DNA of 64,000 nt from Roseococcus microcysteis (GCF_014764365.1 NZ_CP061718.1:558001-622000), one strand, 5' to 3'. Shown: positions 17,761 through 27,472, counted from the first letter of the stretch. Notes: generated by a model not told the origin, from the letters alone. Numbers and translations: made by a program.

Positions 17761-19521
17761 TCAGCAGCGCGCCGCGTCCAGAATATGGAAGCCCACGCCC
17801 ACCTGGTCCTGCCAATGTTCCGTCCGCAGGTAGCCGCAAAGATTCAATGCCGCGCCAGGGGAATCCAGCGCCGCGGCAAGGGGTCCATCCCCCGCGCGGA
17901 AGCACACGGCCTTGAGCCGCCCGCCATCCTCGCCCTGAAGGAAGGTGCGGATGGTGGTCCCTTCCCGCCCCACACGGCTCGCCTTCACCACGCGCGCGCG
18001 GGTCAGGGCCAGCACGGGTTCGTCATGGCCCGCGCCGAAGGGGCCGAGGCTCGCCACGGATTGCGCCAGATCGAGCGTGGCGCCGCGCACTGTCAGCGCG
18101 CCGTCCAGCACCATGGGCGCCACGTCCGGCAGGTTGCGCGCCGGCGCCAGCGCCTCGTCCAGAAGGGTGTGCAGCGCGGGCAGGTGCCTGGCCTCGATGG
18201 TGAAGCCCGCCGCCATGGCGTGTCCGCCGCCCGCCAGCAGCAGCCCCGCCTGCCGCGCCGCGATCACGGCCGCGCCCAGGTCGAAGCCCGGCACCGAGCG
18301 GCCCGAACCCTTCGCCACGCCCTCCGCCACGCCGGCCACGCAGGCCGGGCGGTTGAAGCGTTCCCGCACGCGCCCCGCCACGATGCCGACCACGCCCGGG
18401 TGCCAGCCCTCGCCATGCAGCAGCAGCACGGCGTGGCCCGCCTCGCGCTGCGCCTCGGCCTGGCGCATGGCGGAAGCCAGCACGCCCGCCTCCACCTCCT
18501 GGCGTTCGCGGTTCACGGAATCCAGCCGCTCGGCCATGGCGCGGGCGGTGATGGGGTCGGATTCCGTCAGCAGGCGCAGGCCGAGATCAGGTGCCGCGAT
18601 CCGCCCGCCCGCATTGATGCGCGGGCCCAGCACGAAGCCCAGCGTGTGCGCGCTGGGCGCATCCCGCGCGGCCGCGAGGTCCAGCAGCGCGGCCATCCCG
18701 GCGCGTTCCCGTCGCGCCAGCACGCGCAGGCCCTGCACCACCAGCGCGCGGTTTACGCCCACCAGCGGCACCACGTCGCAGACCGTGGCAAGCGCCACGA
18801 GATCGAGCAACAGGCGCAGATCGGGCTCCGGCCGCGCCGCGAAGAAGCCGCGCCTTCGCAATTCGCGCTGGATCGCGACCACGGCCAGGAAAGCGACCCC
18901 CGCCGCGCAAAGCTGCCGCAGGCCCGAGGGGCAGTCGAAGCGGTTCGGGTTCACCGCCGCCACCACACGCGGCGGCGCGCCATCGCTCTTGTGGTGGTCC
19001 AGCACCACCACATCGGCCTGGCCGGCGGCGACGGCCAGCGCCTCATGCGCCGCGATGCCGCAATCCACGCAGATGATGAGTTGCGCCCCCGCCGCCACCA
19101 GCCGGGCGATGGCGGGGCCGTTCGGCCCATAGCCCTCGGCCAGACGGTCAGGCACGTAGTGTGTGGCCACCACGCCCCATTGGCGTAGCGCGTGCAGCAT
19201 GATGGCGCCCGAACAGGCGCCGTCCACGTCGTAATCGGCATAGACGGCCACGCGCTCGCCCCGCGCCACCGCATCGGCGATGCGCGCCGCGGCCGCATCC
19301 ATGTCCAGCAGCACCGAGGGGTCGGGCAGCAGGGCGCGAAGGGTGGGGTTGAGGAAGTCCTGCGCGGCGTCGAGGCCCACGCCCCGCGCCGCCATCAGCC
19401 GCCCGATCAGCTCGGGCAGGCCCAGGCGCTGGGACAGCCCGGCCGCGATCCGCCCCTCATATGGGCGCCAATACCAGGCCCGCCCGCTCAGGCTGCGCTC
19501 GACCCCGAGCGCGGTCTCCAT
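17761..19521 (-). CDS. recJ: Single-stranded-DNA-specific exonuclease RecJ
   Basis: 5'-3' ssDNA exonuclease of the DHH phosphoesterase family, acting in recombination and mismatch repair. Motif I VAVYADYDVDGACSGAIM, motif III VVVLDHHKSDG and the downstream DHHA1 region with VLGPRINAGGRI are visible, followed by GGGHAMAAGFTI and a C-terminal OB-like segment. The 586-aa size is normal. ATG 19521 shares one base with the glpX stop (TGATG), so it is coupled to glpX as the last gene of alaC-hom-glpX-recJ. Confidence 0.96.
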   Translation of the reverse strand: METALGVERSLSGRAWYWRPYEGRIAAGLSQRLGLPELIGRLMAARGVGLDAAQDFLNPTLRALLPDPSVLLDMDAAAARIADAVARGERVAVYADYDVDGACSGAIMLHALRQWGVVATHYVPDRLAEGYGPNGPAIARLVAAGAQLIICVDCGIAAHEALAVAAGQADVVVLDHHKSDGAPPRVVAAVNPNRFDCPSGLRQLCAAGVAFLAVVAIQRELRRRGFFAARPEPDLRLLLDLVALATVCDVVPLVGVNRALVVQGLRVLARRERAGMAALLDLAAARDAPSAHTLGFVLGPRINAGGRIAAPDLGLRLLTESDPITARAMAERLDSVNRERQEVEAGVLASAMRQAEAQREAGHAVLLLHGEGWHPGVVGIVAGRVRERFNRPACVAGVAEGVAKGSGRSVPGFDLGAAVIAARQAGLLLAGGGHAMAAGFTIEARHLPALHTLLDEALAPARNLPDVAPMVLDGALTVRGATLDLAQSVASLGPFGAGHDEPVLALTRARVVKASRVGREGTTIRTFLQGEDGGRLKAVCFRAGDGPLAAALDSPGAALNLCGYLRTEHWQDQVGVGFHILDAARC

Positions 19522-20522
19522 CAGAAGATGGGCTTCACGCGGAAATTGTGGTGGCCTTCCACATAGCGCACCGTGCCGGACTTGCTGCGCATCACGATGG
19601 AATGCGTGGTCGCCCCGCCCGCGAAGAAGCGCACCCCGCGCAGCAGCGGCCCGGTGGTGACGCCGGTGGCGGCGAACATCACATCGCCCTTGGCCATCTC
19701 TTCCATGGAATATTTGGCGTGGACGTCGGTGATGCCCATCTCCCGCGCGCGCTCGATCTGGGTGTCGTCCTCATAGATGAGGCGCCCCTGCATCTGCCCG
19801 CCGATGCAGCGCAGCGCCGCCGCCGCCAGCACGCCCTCCGGCGCGCCGCCCCAGCCCAGATACATGTCCACGCCCGCCTCGGGCTGGGCCACGGCCAGCA
19901 CGCCGAACACGTCGCCATCCGGGATCAGCATGAGGCGGGCGCCGGCCGCGCGGCAGGCCTTGATGATGTCCTTGTGGCGGTCGCGGTCCAGGATGCAGAC
20001 GGTGAGGTCGCCCACCTCCGCGCCCTTGGCCTTGGCGAGCGCGCGCAGGTTCTCCTCGGGGCTGCGGTCCAGATCCACGACGCCCTCCGGCAGGCCGGGG
20101 CCGACCGCGATCTTGTCCATGTAGACATCGGGGGCGTGCAGGAAGCCGCCGCGCCCGGCCAGCGCCACCACGGCCATGGCATTGGGGCCGCCCTTGGCCG
20201 TGGTGCTGGTGCCCTCCAGCGGGTCCACCGCGATGTCGGCGCGCATGCCGCCGCCCGAGCGGGCGTAGAGCCCCACCTTCTCGCCGATATAGAGCATCGG
20301 CGCCTCGTCCATCTCGCCCTCGCCGATGACGACGGTGCCGTCAATGGCCACGCTGTCGAAGGCCGCGCGCATGGCTTCCACCGCCGCGCCATCGGCCGCG
20401 TTCTTGTCGCCCTTGCCGACCCAGCGGCTGGCCGAAAGAGCGGCGGCCTCGGTCACGCGCACCAGCTCCAGCGCCAGGTTGCGGTCCACCTGCATCATGG
20501 GCTTGGCTTCGGTCTCGCTCAT
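19521..20522 (-). CDS. glpX: Fructose-1,6-bisphosphatase class II
   Basis: Metal-dependent GlpX-type fructose-1,6-bisphosphatase of gluconeogenesis; some homologues also act on sedoheptulose bisphosphate. The motif DPLEGTSTTAKGGPNAM holds the metal site. GEGEMDEAPMLYIGE and AKYSMEEMAKGDVMFAATGV are also typical. The 333-aa length is standard. It stands between hom and recJ, an arrangement common in alphaproteobacteria, with a 25-base gap to hom and GGAGG upstream of its ATG. Confidence 0.95.
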   Translation of the reverse strand: MSETEAKPMMQVDRNLALELVRVTEAAALSASRWVGKGDKNAADGAAVEAMRAAFDSVAIDGTVVIGEGEMDEAPMLYIGEKVGLYARSGGGMRADIAVDPLEGTSTTAKGGPNAMAVVALAGRGGFLHAPDVYMDKIAVGPGLPEGVVDLDRSPEENLRALAKAKGAEVGDLTVCILDRDRHKDIIKACRAAGARLMLIPDGDVFGVLAVAQPEAGVDMYLGWGGAPEGVLAAAALRCIGGQMQGRLIYEDDTQIERAREMGITDVHAKYSMEEMAKGDVMFAATGVTTGPLLRGVRFFAGGATTHSIVMRSKSGTVRYVEGHHNFRVKPIF

Positions 20523-20547
20523 TGGTCGTTCCTCCGGGGGTGGACGC

Positions 20548-21840
20548 TCACAGCGCCTCGATGCGGATCATGGCGGGGGGTTCCACCACGGTGGGAAGGG
20601 CGGCGAGGCGGGCAAGCGCCTGGCTCATCTGCGCCTCCTCGCATTCATGGGTGACGAGGACGACGGGCACGGCCTCGCCCGGCGCGCGGCCGCGCTGGAG
20701 CATGGATTCGAGGCTGATGCGCGCATCGCGCAGCACCGCCGTCACGTCCGCGATCACGCCCGGCTGGTCCAGCACCATCAGCCGCAGGTAATAGGCGCCG
20801 CGATGCGCCGCCATGGGCAAGGCGGGCGAGGCGTCGAGCGTGTCCGACGCCGCCCCCCAGAGCGGTGCGGCACGTCCGCGCGCGAGGTCAATGAGGTCCG
20901 CCACCACCGCGCTGGCCGTGGGGCCGGCGCCGGCGCCGCGGCCTTGCAGCACCACGCGGCCCACCGCGTCGCCCTCGGCGAGCACGGCGTTGAACACGCC
21001 TTCGACCGCGGCCAGCGGGCTCGCTTCCGGCACCATGCAGGGGTGGACGCGGGCGGTCACGCCGCCCTGCTCGCGCGAGGCGATGCCCAGCAGCTTGATG
21101 CGGTAGCCGAGTTCGCCCGCCAGCGCGATGTCGAGTGCGGAGACGTGGCGGATGCCCTCGATGTGCAGCGCGTCCAGGTCCACCGGCCGTCCGAAGGCGA
21201 GCGCGGCCAGGATGGCCAGCTTGTGCGCCGCATCCACGCCGTCAATGTCGAAGCCCGGATCGGCCTCGGCATAGCCGAGTTCCTGCGCGGTCTTGAGCAC
21301 GGTGGCGAAGGGCAGGCCCTTCACGCGCATCTCGGTCAGGATGTAGTTGCAGGTGCCGTTCAGGATGCCGGCCACACGGGTGATGCGGTTGGCGGCCAGG
21401 CCTTCGCGCAGGGCCTTGATGGCGGGGATGCCGCCGGCCACCGCGGCCTCATAGGCCATGGTCGCGCCCGTCTTCTCCACCAGCCGCGCCAGCGCCACGC
21501 CATGGGTGGCCAGCAGCGCCTTGTTGGCCGTGACAACGGGCCGCCCGGCGGCGAGCGACGCCTCGACCAGCGCACGGGCCGGGCCTTCCGAGCCGCCCAT
21601 CACCTCGACCACCGCATCCAGCCCAGGCGTCGTGGCTAGCGCCACGGGATCCTCATGCCAGGCGAGGCCGTCCAGCGACACGCCACGGTCCCGCCCGCGA
21701 TCCCGCGCGGAGACGGACACCACTTCGATGGGCCGGCCGGCGCGGGCCGCGATCAGCCCCGCATTGGCGCGCAGCAGGGAGATCACGCCGGCGCCGACGG
21801 TGCCGAGCCCCGCCACGCCAAGTTTGAGGGGAGACGTCAT
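20548..21840 (-). CDS. hom: Homoserine dehydrogenase
   Basis: NAD(P)-dependent reduction of aspartate semialdehyde to homoserine for threonine, methionine and isoleucine synthesis. The Rossmann start GVAGLGTVGAGVISLL is followed by the substrate region GGIPAIKALREGL and GILNGTCNYILTEM. The helix-turn NALRE... is replaced by the usual DPGFDIDGVDAAHKLAIL. A C-terminal ACT domain (YYLRLMVLDQPGVIADVTAV) implies amino-acid feedback. The 430-aa protein overlaps the upstream aminotransferase by four bases. Confidence 0.96.
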   Translation of the reverse strand: MTSPLKLGVAGLGTVGAGVISLLRANAGLIAARAGRPIEVVSVSARDRGRDRGVSLDGLAWHEDPVALATTPGLDAVVEVMGGSEGPARALVEASLAAGRPVVTANKALLATHGVALARLVEKTGATMAYEAAVAGGIPAIKALREGLAANRITRVAGILNGTCNYILTEMRVKGLPFATVLKTAQELGYAEADPGFDIDGVDAAHKLAILAALAFGRPVDLDALHIEGIRHVSALDIALAGELGYRIKLLGIASREQGGVTARVHPCMVPEASPLAAVEGVFNAVLAEGDAVGRVVLQGRGAGAGPTASAVVADLIDLARGRAAPLWGAASDTLDASPALPMAAHRGAYYLRLMVLDQPGVIADVTAVLRDARISLESMLQRGRAPGEAVPVVLVTHECEEAQMSQALARLAALPTVVEPPAMIRIEAL

Positions 21841-23051
21841 GCCTTGATCTGTTCCTCGACGGGGGCTGCATTGTCCCCCTGCAAAAAAGTCCGGATGCCG
21901 CGCAGCGCCTGACGGATGCGCTGGCTGTTCTCGACGAGGGCGATGCGGACATGCCCGTCGCCATGCTCGCCGAAGCCCACGCCGGGGGCCACGGCCACCT
22001 TGGCCTTTTCCAGCAGCAGCTTGGAGAAGCCGACCGAGCCCAGGTCACGGAAGCGCTCGGGGATCGGCGCCCAGAGGAACATGGAGCCCTCGCAGGGGGG
22101 CACGTCCCAGCCGGCCTGTTGCAGCCCCTTCACCAGCACGTCGCGCCGCTCGCGGTACAGCGCCCGCATCTCCGCCACGCAATCCTGCGGGCCGTTCAGC
22201 GCGGCGGCGGCCGCGACCTGGATGGGCGTGAAGGCGCCATAGTCCAGATAGGACTTCACCCGCGCCAGCGCCGAGATCAGCCGCGGGTTGCCCGCCGCGA
22301 AGCCCATGCGCCAGCCCGGCATGTTGTAGGTCTTGGAGAGGCTGGTGAACTCCACCGTGCAATCCATCGCCCCCGGGATTTCCAGCACGGAGGGCGGCGG
22401 GTTCGCCTCGTCGAAATAGAGTTCCGCGTAGGCCAGGTCGCTCAGGATGAACAGCTCGTGTTGGCGGGCGATCCGCACCAGCTCCTTGTAGAATTCGCGG
22501 CTGGCCAGCAGCGCCGTCGGATTCGAGGGGAAGTTCACGATCAGCGCGGTGGGCTTGGGCACGGAATGCTTCACCGCGCGGGTGATGGCCTCCAACATCG
22601 CGTCATCGGGCGTGTAGGGAATGCTGCGCGCGGTCGCGCCCGCGATGATGAAGCCGAACTGATGGATGGGATAGGACGGGTTGGGCACCAGGATGGTGTC
22701 GCCCGGCGAGGTGATGGCCTGGGCGAGGTTCGCCAGCCCCTCCTTGGAGCCGAGCGTGGCGACGACCTCCGTCTCCGGGTCCAGCTTCACGCCGAAGCGG
22801 CGGGCGTAGTAGCCGGCCAGCGCCTTGCGCAGCCCGGGGATGCCCTTGGACATGGAATAGCGGTGGCTGCGCGGATCCTGCACCGTCTCGACCAGCTTGG
22901 CCACGATATGCGCGGGCGTCGGGCTGTCGGGGTTGCCCATGCCGAGGTCCACGATGTCCTCCGCGGCGGCCCGGGCCTTGGCCTTGGCGGTGTTCACCTC
23001 GGCGAAGACATAGGGCGGCAGGCGGCGGATGCGGTGGAATTCCTCGGCCAT
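21837..23051 (-). CDS. Class I/II PLP aminotransferase (AlaC/YfdZ-like)
   Basis: PLP-dependent aminotransferase, probably glutamate-pyruvate (alanine) or a related transaminase. It has FHRIRRLPPYVFAEVNTAKA at the N-terminus, DLGMGNPDSPTP, the aspartate of SDLAYAELYFD and the PLP lysine in FTSLSKTYNMPGWRMGF. At 404 aa it is full length. GAGGAG precedes the ATG, and the gene heads an alaC-hom-glpX-recJ run. In annotation the same group is sometimes called LL-diaminopimelate aminotransferase, which the sequence does not exclude. Confidence 0.9.
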   Translation of the reverse strand: MAEEFHRIRRLPPYVFAEVNTAKAKARAAAEDIVDLGMGNPDSPTPAHIVAKLVETVQDPRSHRYSMSKGIPGLRKALAGYYARRFGVKLDPETEVVATLGSKEGLANLAQAITSPGDTILVPNPSYPIHQFGFIIAGATARSIPYTPDDAMLEAITRAVKHSVPKPTALIVNFPSNPTALLASREFYKELVRIARQHELFILSDLAYAELYFDEANPPPSVLEIPGAMDCTVEFTSLSKTYNMPGWRMGFAAGNPRLISALARVKSYLDYGAFTPIQVAAAAALNGPQDCVAEMRALYRERRDVLVKGLQQAGWDVPPCEGSMFLWAPIPERFRDLGSVGFSKLLLEKAKVAVAPGVGFGEHGDGHVRIALVENSQRIRQALRGIRTFLQGDNAAPVEEQIKA

Positions 23052-23161
23052 GGGTGGCCACTCCTCGGTCGGGCGGGCGCTTGGCCTGCCGGGCTAGGCC
23101 CGCGGGCGCGGGCCATTGGCGGTTGATGATGGGGCGGGTGTAGCGGAGTCGTGGCAGTGCG

Positions 23162-23674
23162 TCATCCGCCCCGCAGGTTCGGCGGCGGCGGGGGCGCCAG
23201 AAGCTCCGGCGCGGGCGGCGGCGGCAGGGCGCCGGGTTCCGGCTGGGGCAGCGGCGGCAGGGCAGGCTCGGGCGCCGCGCCGCGCGCGGGGCCCCAGGGC
23301 ACGCCCGGCGCGCGCACCAGGCGCGGCGGCGGCGGCGGGCCGGCCGGAATGGGCGGGTTGCCCGGCGAGGCGGAGGCGGCGCGGGGCGCATCGGGCCGAC
23401 CGTCGGGCAGCGGGGCGGCGGCGGCGTCGCGCGTGCCCTCCAGCCCGCGCAGGATGGCGTTGCGCGTGGCGAGGTCCGGCCGGTTGGGCACGGGCGGCAC
23501 GCTGGCGAGGTTGGGCGTGGGCTGGTCGAGGCCTGGGGGCGGTAGCCGCGCGTCCAGGCTGGCCCCCGTCGCGTCCCGCCACAGGGAGATGGGGTTGCCG
23601 CGCTCGGGCAGGGCGCCGCAGCCAGGCAGCAGCAGCGCCAGCAGGGCGAGCCCCGGCAGGGCTTGGGCAGGCAT
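23162..23674 (-). CDS. Proline-rich lipoprotein, unknown function
   Basis: A 170-aa predicted lipoprotein. The signal MPAQALPGLALLALLLPGC ends in an LPGC lipobox. The mature part starts GALPERGNPISLWRDATG, then RLPPPGLDQPTPNLASVP, followed by a C-terminal half dominated by Pro, Ala and Gly (runs of PPPPP), presumably a flexible periplasmic linker. The layout resembles small lipoproteins seen across Acetobacteraceae. No good Shine-Dalgarno precedes ATG 23674, so the start is less certain. Confidence 0.65.
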   Translation of the reverse strand: MPAQALPGLALLALLLPGCGALPERGNPISLWRDATGASLDARLPPPGLDQPTPNLASVPPVPNRPDLATRNAILRGLEGTRDAAAAPLPDGRPDAPRAASASPGNPPIPAGPPPPPRLVRAPGVPWGPARGAAPEPALPPLPQPEPGALPPPPAPELLAPPPPPNLRGG

Positions 23675-23837
23675 GGTCTGGCGCGGCACGCGTTGTCCCC
23701 TCCGACGTCTCCCGCCTGGATAAAGCAGATCGCCGCCCGCCGGAATGCACCGCGAAACTCGCGCGGCGCGTGGAAAGGGCCTATTCTGCGCGCAAGACGA
23801 CGGTCCCGGCCACGGGACCCCGCCCATAGGACCTCGA

Positions 23838-25640
23838 ATGACCGAAAAGCCCGGCGACCCGATGCCAGACTTCCGCCTGCCCGACCCCCGCCTCGTCACC
23901 CGCACCATGGCCGAGGTGGCCGAGCGCAGCCAGCGCATCGTGGGCGACTTCCTGAAGCGCCAGGCCGAGACCGACGCCAACCCGGACCCGCTGAACATCG
24001 GCGGCGCCTTCATGGAGATGACGAGCCGCCTCATGGCCAACCCGGCCAAGCTGATGGAGGCGCAGCTCGGCTTCTGGCAGGACTACATCACGCTCTGGTC
24101 CCACACCGCGCGGCGCATGATGGGCGGCGACCCCGGCCCCGTCATCGAGGAACCGCGCGGCGACCGCCGCTTCAAGGACGATGCCTGGCGCGAGAACGAG
24201 GTGTTCGACTTCATCCGCCAGTCCTATTTGCTGGCGGCGCGTTACTTCACCACGGCCGTCAACAGCGCCGATGGGCTGGACGAGAAGACCGCGCAGAAGG
24301 TGGATTTCTACACACGGCAATTCGTGGACGCGATGAGCCCCGCGAACTTCGTCCTGACCAATCCCGAGGTGCTGCGCCGCACGGCCGAGACGGGCGGGAC
24401 CAACCTGCTCAAGGGCCTGTCCAACCTCCTGGCCGACCTGGAGCGCGGCAAGGGCAAGCTGCGCATCCGCATGACGGATGACAGCAAGTTCCGCGTGGGC
24501 GAGAACATCGCCGTCACCCCGGGCCAGGTCGTCTTCCAGAACGACCTGATGCAGCTGATCCAGTACAACCCCACCACCGAGACGGTGCTGAAGCGCCCGC
24601 TCGTGATCTTCCCGCCCTGGATCAACAAGTTCTACATCCTGGACCTGCGGCCCAAGAACAGCTTCATCCGCTGGGCGGTGGACCAGGGGCACACGGTCTT
24701 CGTCGCCTCCTGGGTGAACCCCGACGAGAGCCTGGCCGACAAGGGCTTCGACGACTACATGCGCGAGGGCGTGCTGGCGGCATTGGACGCCATCGAGGCC
24801 GCGACGGGTGAGCGCGAGGTGAACGCCATCGGCTATTGCCTGGGCGGGACGCTGTTGGCGACCACCCTCGCCCACATGGCCGTGCGGCGCGACAACCGCA
24901 TCAAATCCGCCACCTATTTCGTGACGCTGACGGATTTCGCGCAGCCCGGCGAACTCGGCGTCTTCATTGACGAGGAGCAGCTGACGGCGCTCGAAGGCAA
25001 GATGGACAAGCGCGGCTTCCTGGATGGCCGCGAGATGGCCACCACCTTCAACATGCTGCGCGCCAACGACCTGATCTGGTCCTTCGTGGTGAACAACTAC
25101 CTGATGGGCCAGGACCCCTTCCCCTTCGACCTGCTCTACTGGAACGACGACAGCACGCGCATGCCGGCCAGGATGCACAGCTTCTACCTGCGCCGGATGT
25201 ACCAGCAGAATGACCTCATCAAGCCGAACGTGCTGGAACTGCTCGGCACCAAGATCGACCTGCGCAAGATCAAGGTGCCGACCTACATGATCTCGACGCG
25301 CGAGGACCACATCGCGCCCTGGAAGAGCACCTACCGCGCCACCCAGGTCTATGGCGGCAAGGTGCGCTTCGTCCTCGCGGCGTCCGGCCATATCGCCGGC
25401 GTGGTGAACCCGCCCGATTCCGGCAAGTACAGCCACTGGATCAACGAGGACCTGCCGCCCGACCCCGAGGCCTGGCTGGCCGGTGCCACGGAGCTGGCCG
25501 GAAGCTGGTGGCCGGACTGGCACCGCTGGGCCAGCGCCATGGACAACACGCAGGTGCCCGCGCGCAAGCCGGGCGATGGGCAGCTCAAGCCCATCGAGGC
25601 CGCGCCTGGCAGCTATGTGCGGGTGATGGCGGTGGACTGA
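23838..25640 (+). CDS. phaC: Class I poly(R)-hydroxyalkanoic acid synthase
   Basis: Polymerises (R)-3-hydroxyacyl-CoA into PHA granules. I start at ATG 23838 (MTEKPGDPMPDF) after AGGA; upstream in-frame codons look non-coding. The N-terminal regulatory domain is followed by the alpha/beta-hydrolase core with the lipase-like box IGYCLGGTLL (nucleophile Cys334), the Asp in STREDHIAPW and the His in AASGHIAGVVNPP. The 600-aa size and FPPWINKFYILDL segment define class I. No phaA, phaB, phaR or phasin gene is adjacent. Confidence 0.95.
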   Translation: MTEKPGDPMPDFRLPDPRLVTRTMAEVAERSQRIVGDFLKRQAETDANPDPLNIGGAFMEMTSRLMANPAKLMEAQLGFWQDYITLWSHTARRMMGGDPGPVIEEPRGDRRFKDDAWRENEVFDFIRQSYLLAARYFTTAVNSADGLDEKTAQKVDFYTRQFVDAMSPANFVLTNPEVLRRTAETGGTNLLKGLSNLLADLERGKGKLRIRMTDDSKFRVGENIAVTPGQVVFQNDLMQLIQYNPTTETVLKRPLVIFPPWINKFYILDLRPKNSFIRWAVDQGHTVFVASWVNPDESLADKGFDDYMREGVLAALDAIEAATGEREVNAIGYCLGGTLLATTLAHMAVRRDNRIKSATYFVTLTDFAQPGELGVFIDEEQLTALEGKMDKRGFLDGREMATTFNMLRANDLIWSFVVNNYLMGQDPFPFDLLYWNDDSTRMPARMHSFYLRRMYQQNDLIKPNVLELLGTKIDLRKIKVPTYMISTREDHIAPWKSTYRATQVYGGKVRFVLAASGHIAGVVNPPDSGKYSHWINEDLPPDPEAWLAGATELAGSWWPDWHRWASAMDNTQVPARKPGDGQLKPIEAAPGSYVRVMAVD

Positions 25641-25692
25641 AGGGGCTGCGCGGCCGATTCACGCCCCGGCTGCGCCGGGACGATCGGACGCG

Positions 25693-26325
25693 TCAGAGCG
25701 GCGGGCCGGCCAGCCCCATCCAGTTCAGCACCCCCACCGGCTCGGCGCCCACCGGGCCGCCAAGGCCCCGTCCGGCGAAGCCCTGGTGGCGCTCCAATTC
25801 CTCGCGCAGCGCGGGCAGGGCCAGGGCCGCGCCCGGGCGGGGTCCCGGCTGGCGCAGACGTGCCAGCGCGTCGGGACGCACGCGCAGGAAGACCGGCGAA
25901 TTCATGGCCTGCTGCACCGCCGCCGCGTCATTGGCCTGCAGGGCACGCGAGGCGGCCAGCAGTGCCTGCACCACCTGCTCGGGCGTCGCATCGGGTGAGA
26001 TGGCCAGCGCCGCGCGGCTTTCATCCACCGCGCGTTGCAGGGCGAAGCGGTGCGAGGAGGGAAGATTCGCCAGCCGGTAGCCCGCCCGCGTCTCGCCTGA
26101 AAGCCATTCCAGCCGGGCGGCGGCATGCGCGGCCTCGACCGGGCGGTTGTCACGCGCCGTCTCGGGCGCGGTCGCATCGGCAATGGCGAGGTCCAGAATG
26201 GCGCTGAGCGGCGTCACCACCCGCCCATCCGACAATTCGGCCGCGGGTTCGGGCACGGCCGGGCGGCGCGCCTCGGCGCAGCCCGCCAGCAGCGCCGCCA
26301 TGGCAAGGACGCCCAGCGCGCGCAT
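25693..26325 (-). CDS. Predicted lipoprotein, paralogue of the next gene
   Basis: A 210-aa lipoprotein with signal MRALGVLAMAALLAGC (lipobox LAGC). The mature region is helical and Ala/Arg-rich. The segment ASRALQANDAAAVQQAMNSP followed by FLRVRPDALARLRQPG aligns with the corresponding part of the neighbour at 26325-26915, indicating tandem duplication. No known domain recognised. It shares one base (TGATG) with that gene and ends the argC-gamma-CA-lipoprotein run. Confidence 0.65.
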   Translation of the reverse strand: MRALGVLAMAALLAGCAEARRPAVPEPAAELSDGRVVTPLSAILDLAIADATAPETARDNRPVEAAHAAARLEWLSGETRAGYRLANLPSSHRFALQRAVDESRAALAISPDATPEQVVQALLAASRALQANDAAAVQQAMNSPVFLRVRPDALARLRQPGPRPGAALALPALREELERHQGFAGRGLGGPVGAEPVGVLNWMGLAGPPL

Positions 26326-26915
26326 CAGCGGTGGCGGCCCAGGCTTGAGACACTGCGGGGCACCTCGATCTGCCGGTCGAGCGACAGGCGGGCCATCTCG
26401 GCGGCGCGGGCCGTCTGCGGCAGGGGTGGCAGCGCGGCGAGGCGCCCCAGCGTGGCCTCGGGCCCGGCGGTGAAGGCGGGCGTGCTGAGCGCCGCCCCCG
26501 CCCTGCCCGGCTCATTGGCCGAAAGCGCCGCCTCGGCCGCCAGCAGGCCATCAATCACACCCTGCGCGGGCGCGGCCTCGGCGATACCCAGCGCTGCCCG
26601 CCATTCGCGGCGCGCGGCGAGAAGCTGCAGCTCCGTCATCCCGTCCAGCCGGATACTCATCAACTGGTCCTGCGGGAGGGCCACGGTGATGTATTCCATG
26701 TTGGCCAGGGCCCGCGCGGCCGCCGCCGGCCGGCCCTGAAGCTGGCCGGGCCGGGCGAAGGTGCCGCTGGCGGCGAAGACCGCGCCGCGCGTGGGGTCGC
26801 CCGCGCCCAGCAGATAGTTGCTGGGCATGGTCGCTGTTTCGGGTGGCGTGACGCCCGCGCAGGCGGCGAGCGCCACCGGCATGAGCATGATCAGGGCACG
26901 GCGCTTCGGGGTCAT
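26325..26915 (-). CDS. Predicted lipoprotein, paralogue of the previous gene
   Basis: A 196-aa lipoprotein with signal MTPKRRALIMLMPVALAAC (lipobox LAAC). The mature region reads GTFARPGQLQGRPAAAARAL then ANMEYITVALPQDQLMS, with helical segments EWRAALGIAEAAPAQGVID and AEAALSANEPGRAGAAL. The last part resembles the downstream gene, as does the lipoprotein architecture. It overlaps the gamma-carbonic anhydrase stop by four bases. The function is unknown; a cell-envelope role is inferred from the lipobox only. Confidence 0.65.
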   Translation of the reverse strand: MTPKRRALIMLMPVALAACAGVTPPETATMPSNYLLGAGDPTRGAVFAASGTFARPGQLQGRPAAAARALANMEYITVALPQDQLMSIRLDGMTELQLLAARREWRAALGIAEAAPAQGVIDGLLAAEAALSANEPGRAGAALSTPAFTAGPEATLGRLAALPPLPQTARAAEMARLSLDRQIEVPRSVSSLGRHR

Positions 26916-27472
26916 GGGCTGTGCGTCTCCGGTTCCAGGAGGGGGGCGAGCGAGGCACGGTGCCGCCCCGACAGCTCCACATAATGCTTCGCCGTCGTGT
27001 CGAAACCCGCGCGCTGCTCGACCGTGAGAACGCGGACCAGCTTCGCGGGGTTGCCCATCCAGAGTTCCAGCGCGCCGATGCGCTTGCCCGGCGGCAGGAC
27101 CGACCCCGCGGCCAGCACGCCGCCCGCCTCCACCACCGCGTCATCCAGCACGGTGGCGCCCATGCCGACGAAGGCGCGGTCCTCCAGCTTGCAGGCGTGG
27201 ATGATGGCGGCATGGCCCACCGTGACATCGGCGCCGATGATGGTGGACTGCCGTCCGGCATTCACATGGATGATGGTGCCGTCCTGGATATTGGTGCGCG
27301 GCCCGATGCGGATGACGTTCGTGTCACCGCGCAGCACGCAATGGTACCAGATATTGGCGCCGGCCCCGATCTCGACATCGCCGATGACGGCCGCGGTGGG
27401 CGCCACCCAGGCCTCGGGGTGCACCACCGGCAGCTTGCCTTCGAAGGGATAGAGGGGACCCATGCGCGTCAC
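26912..27472 (-). CDS. Gamma-carbonic anhydrase-family hexapeptide protein
   Basis: Left-handed beta-helix protein of the gamma-carbonic anhydrase family (CaiE/YrdA/PaaY-like). From the GTG start at 27472 the three metal-ligand histidines are His69 (GTIIHVN), His87 (VGHAAI) and His92 (IIHACK), and the conserved Arg/Asp of LRGDTNVIRIG is present. The GTG overlaps the argC stop as GTGA; ATG 27463 is an alternative start. Ligands are intact, so zinc or iron binding is plausible, but carbonic anhydrase activity in this family is often absent. Confidence 0.88.
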   Translation of the reverse strand: MTRMGPLYPFEGKLPVVHPEAWVAPTAAVIGDVEIGAGANIWYHCVLRGDTNVIRIGPRTNIQDGTIIHVNAGRQSTIIGADVTVGHAAIIHACKLEDRAFVGMGATVLDDAVVEAGGVLAAGSVLPPGKRIGALELWMGNPAKLVRVLTVEQRAGFDTTAKHYVELSGRHRASLAPLLEPETHSP

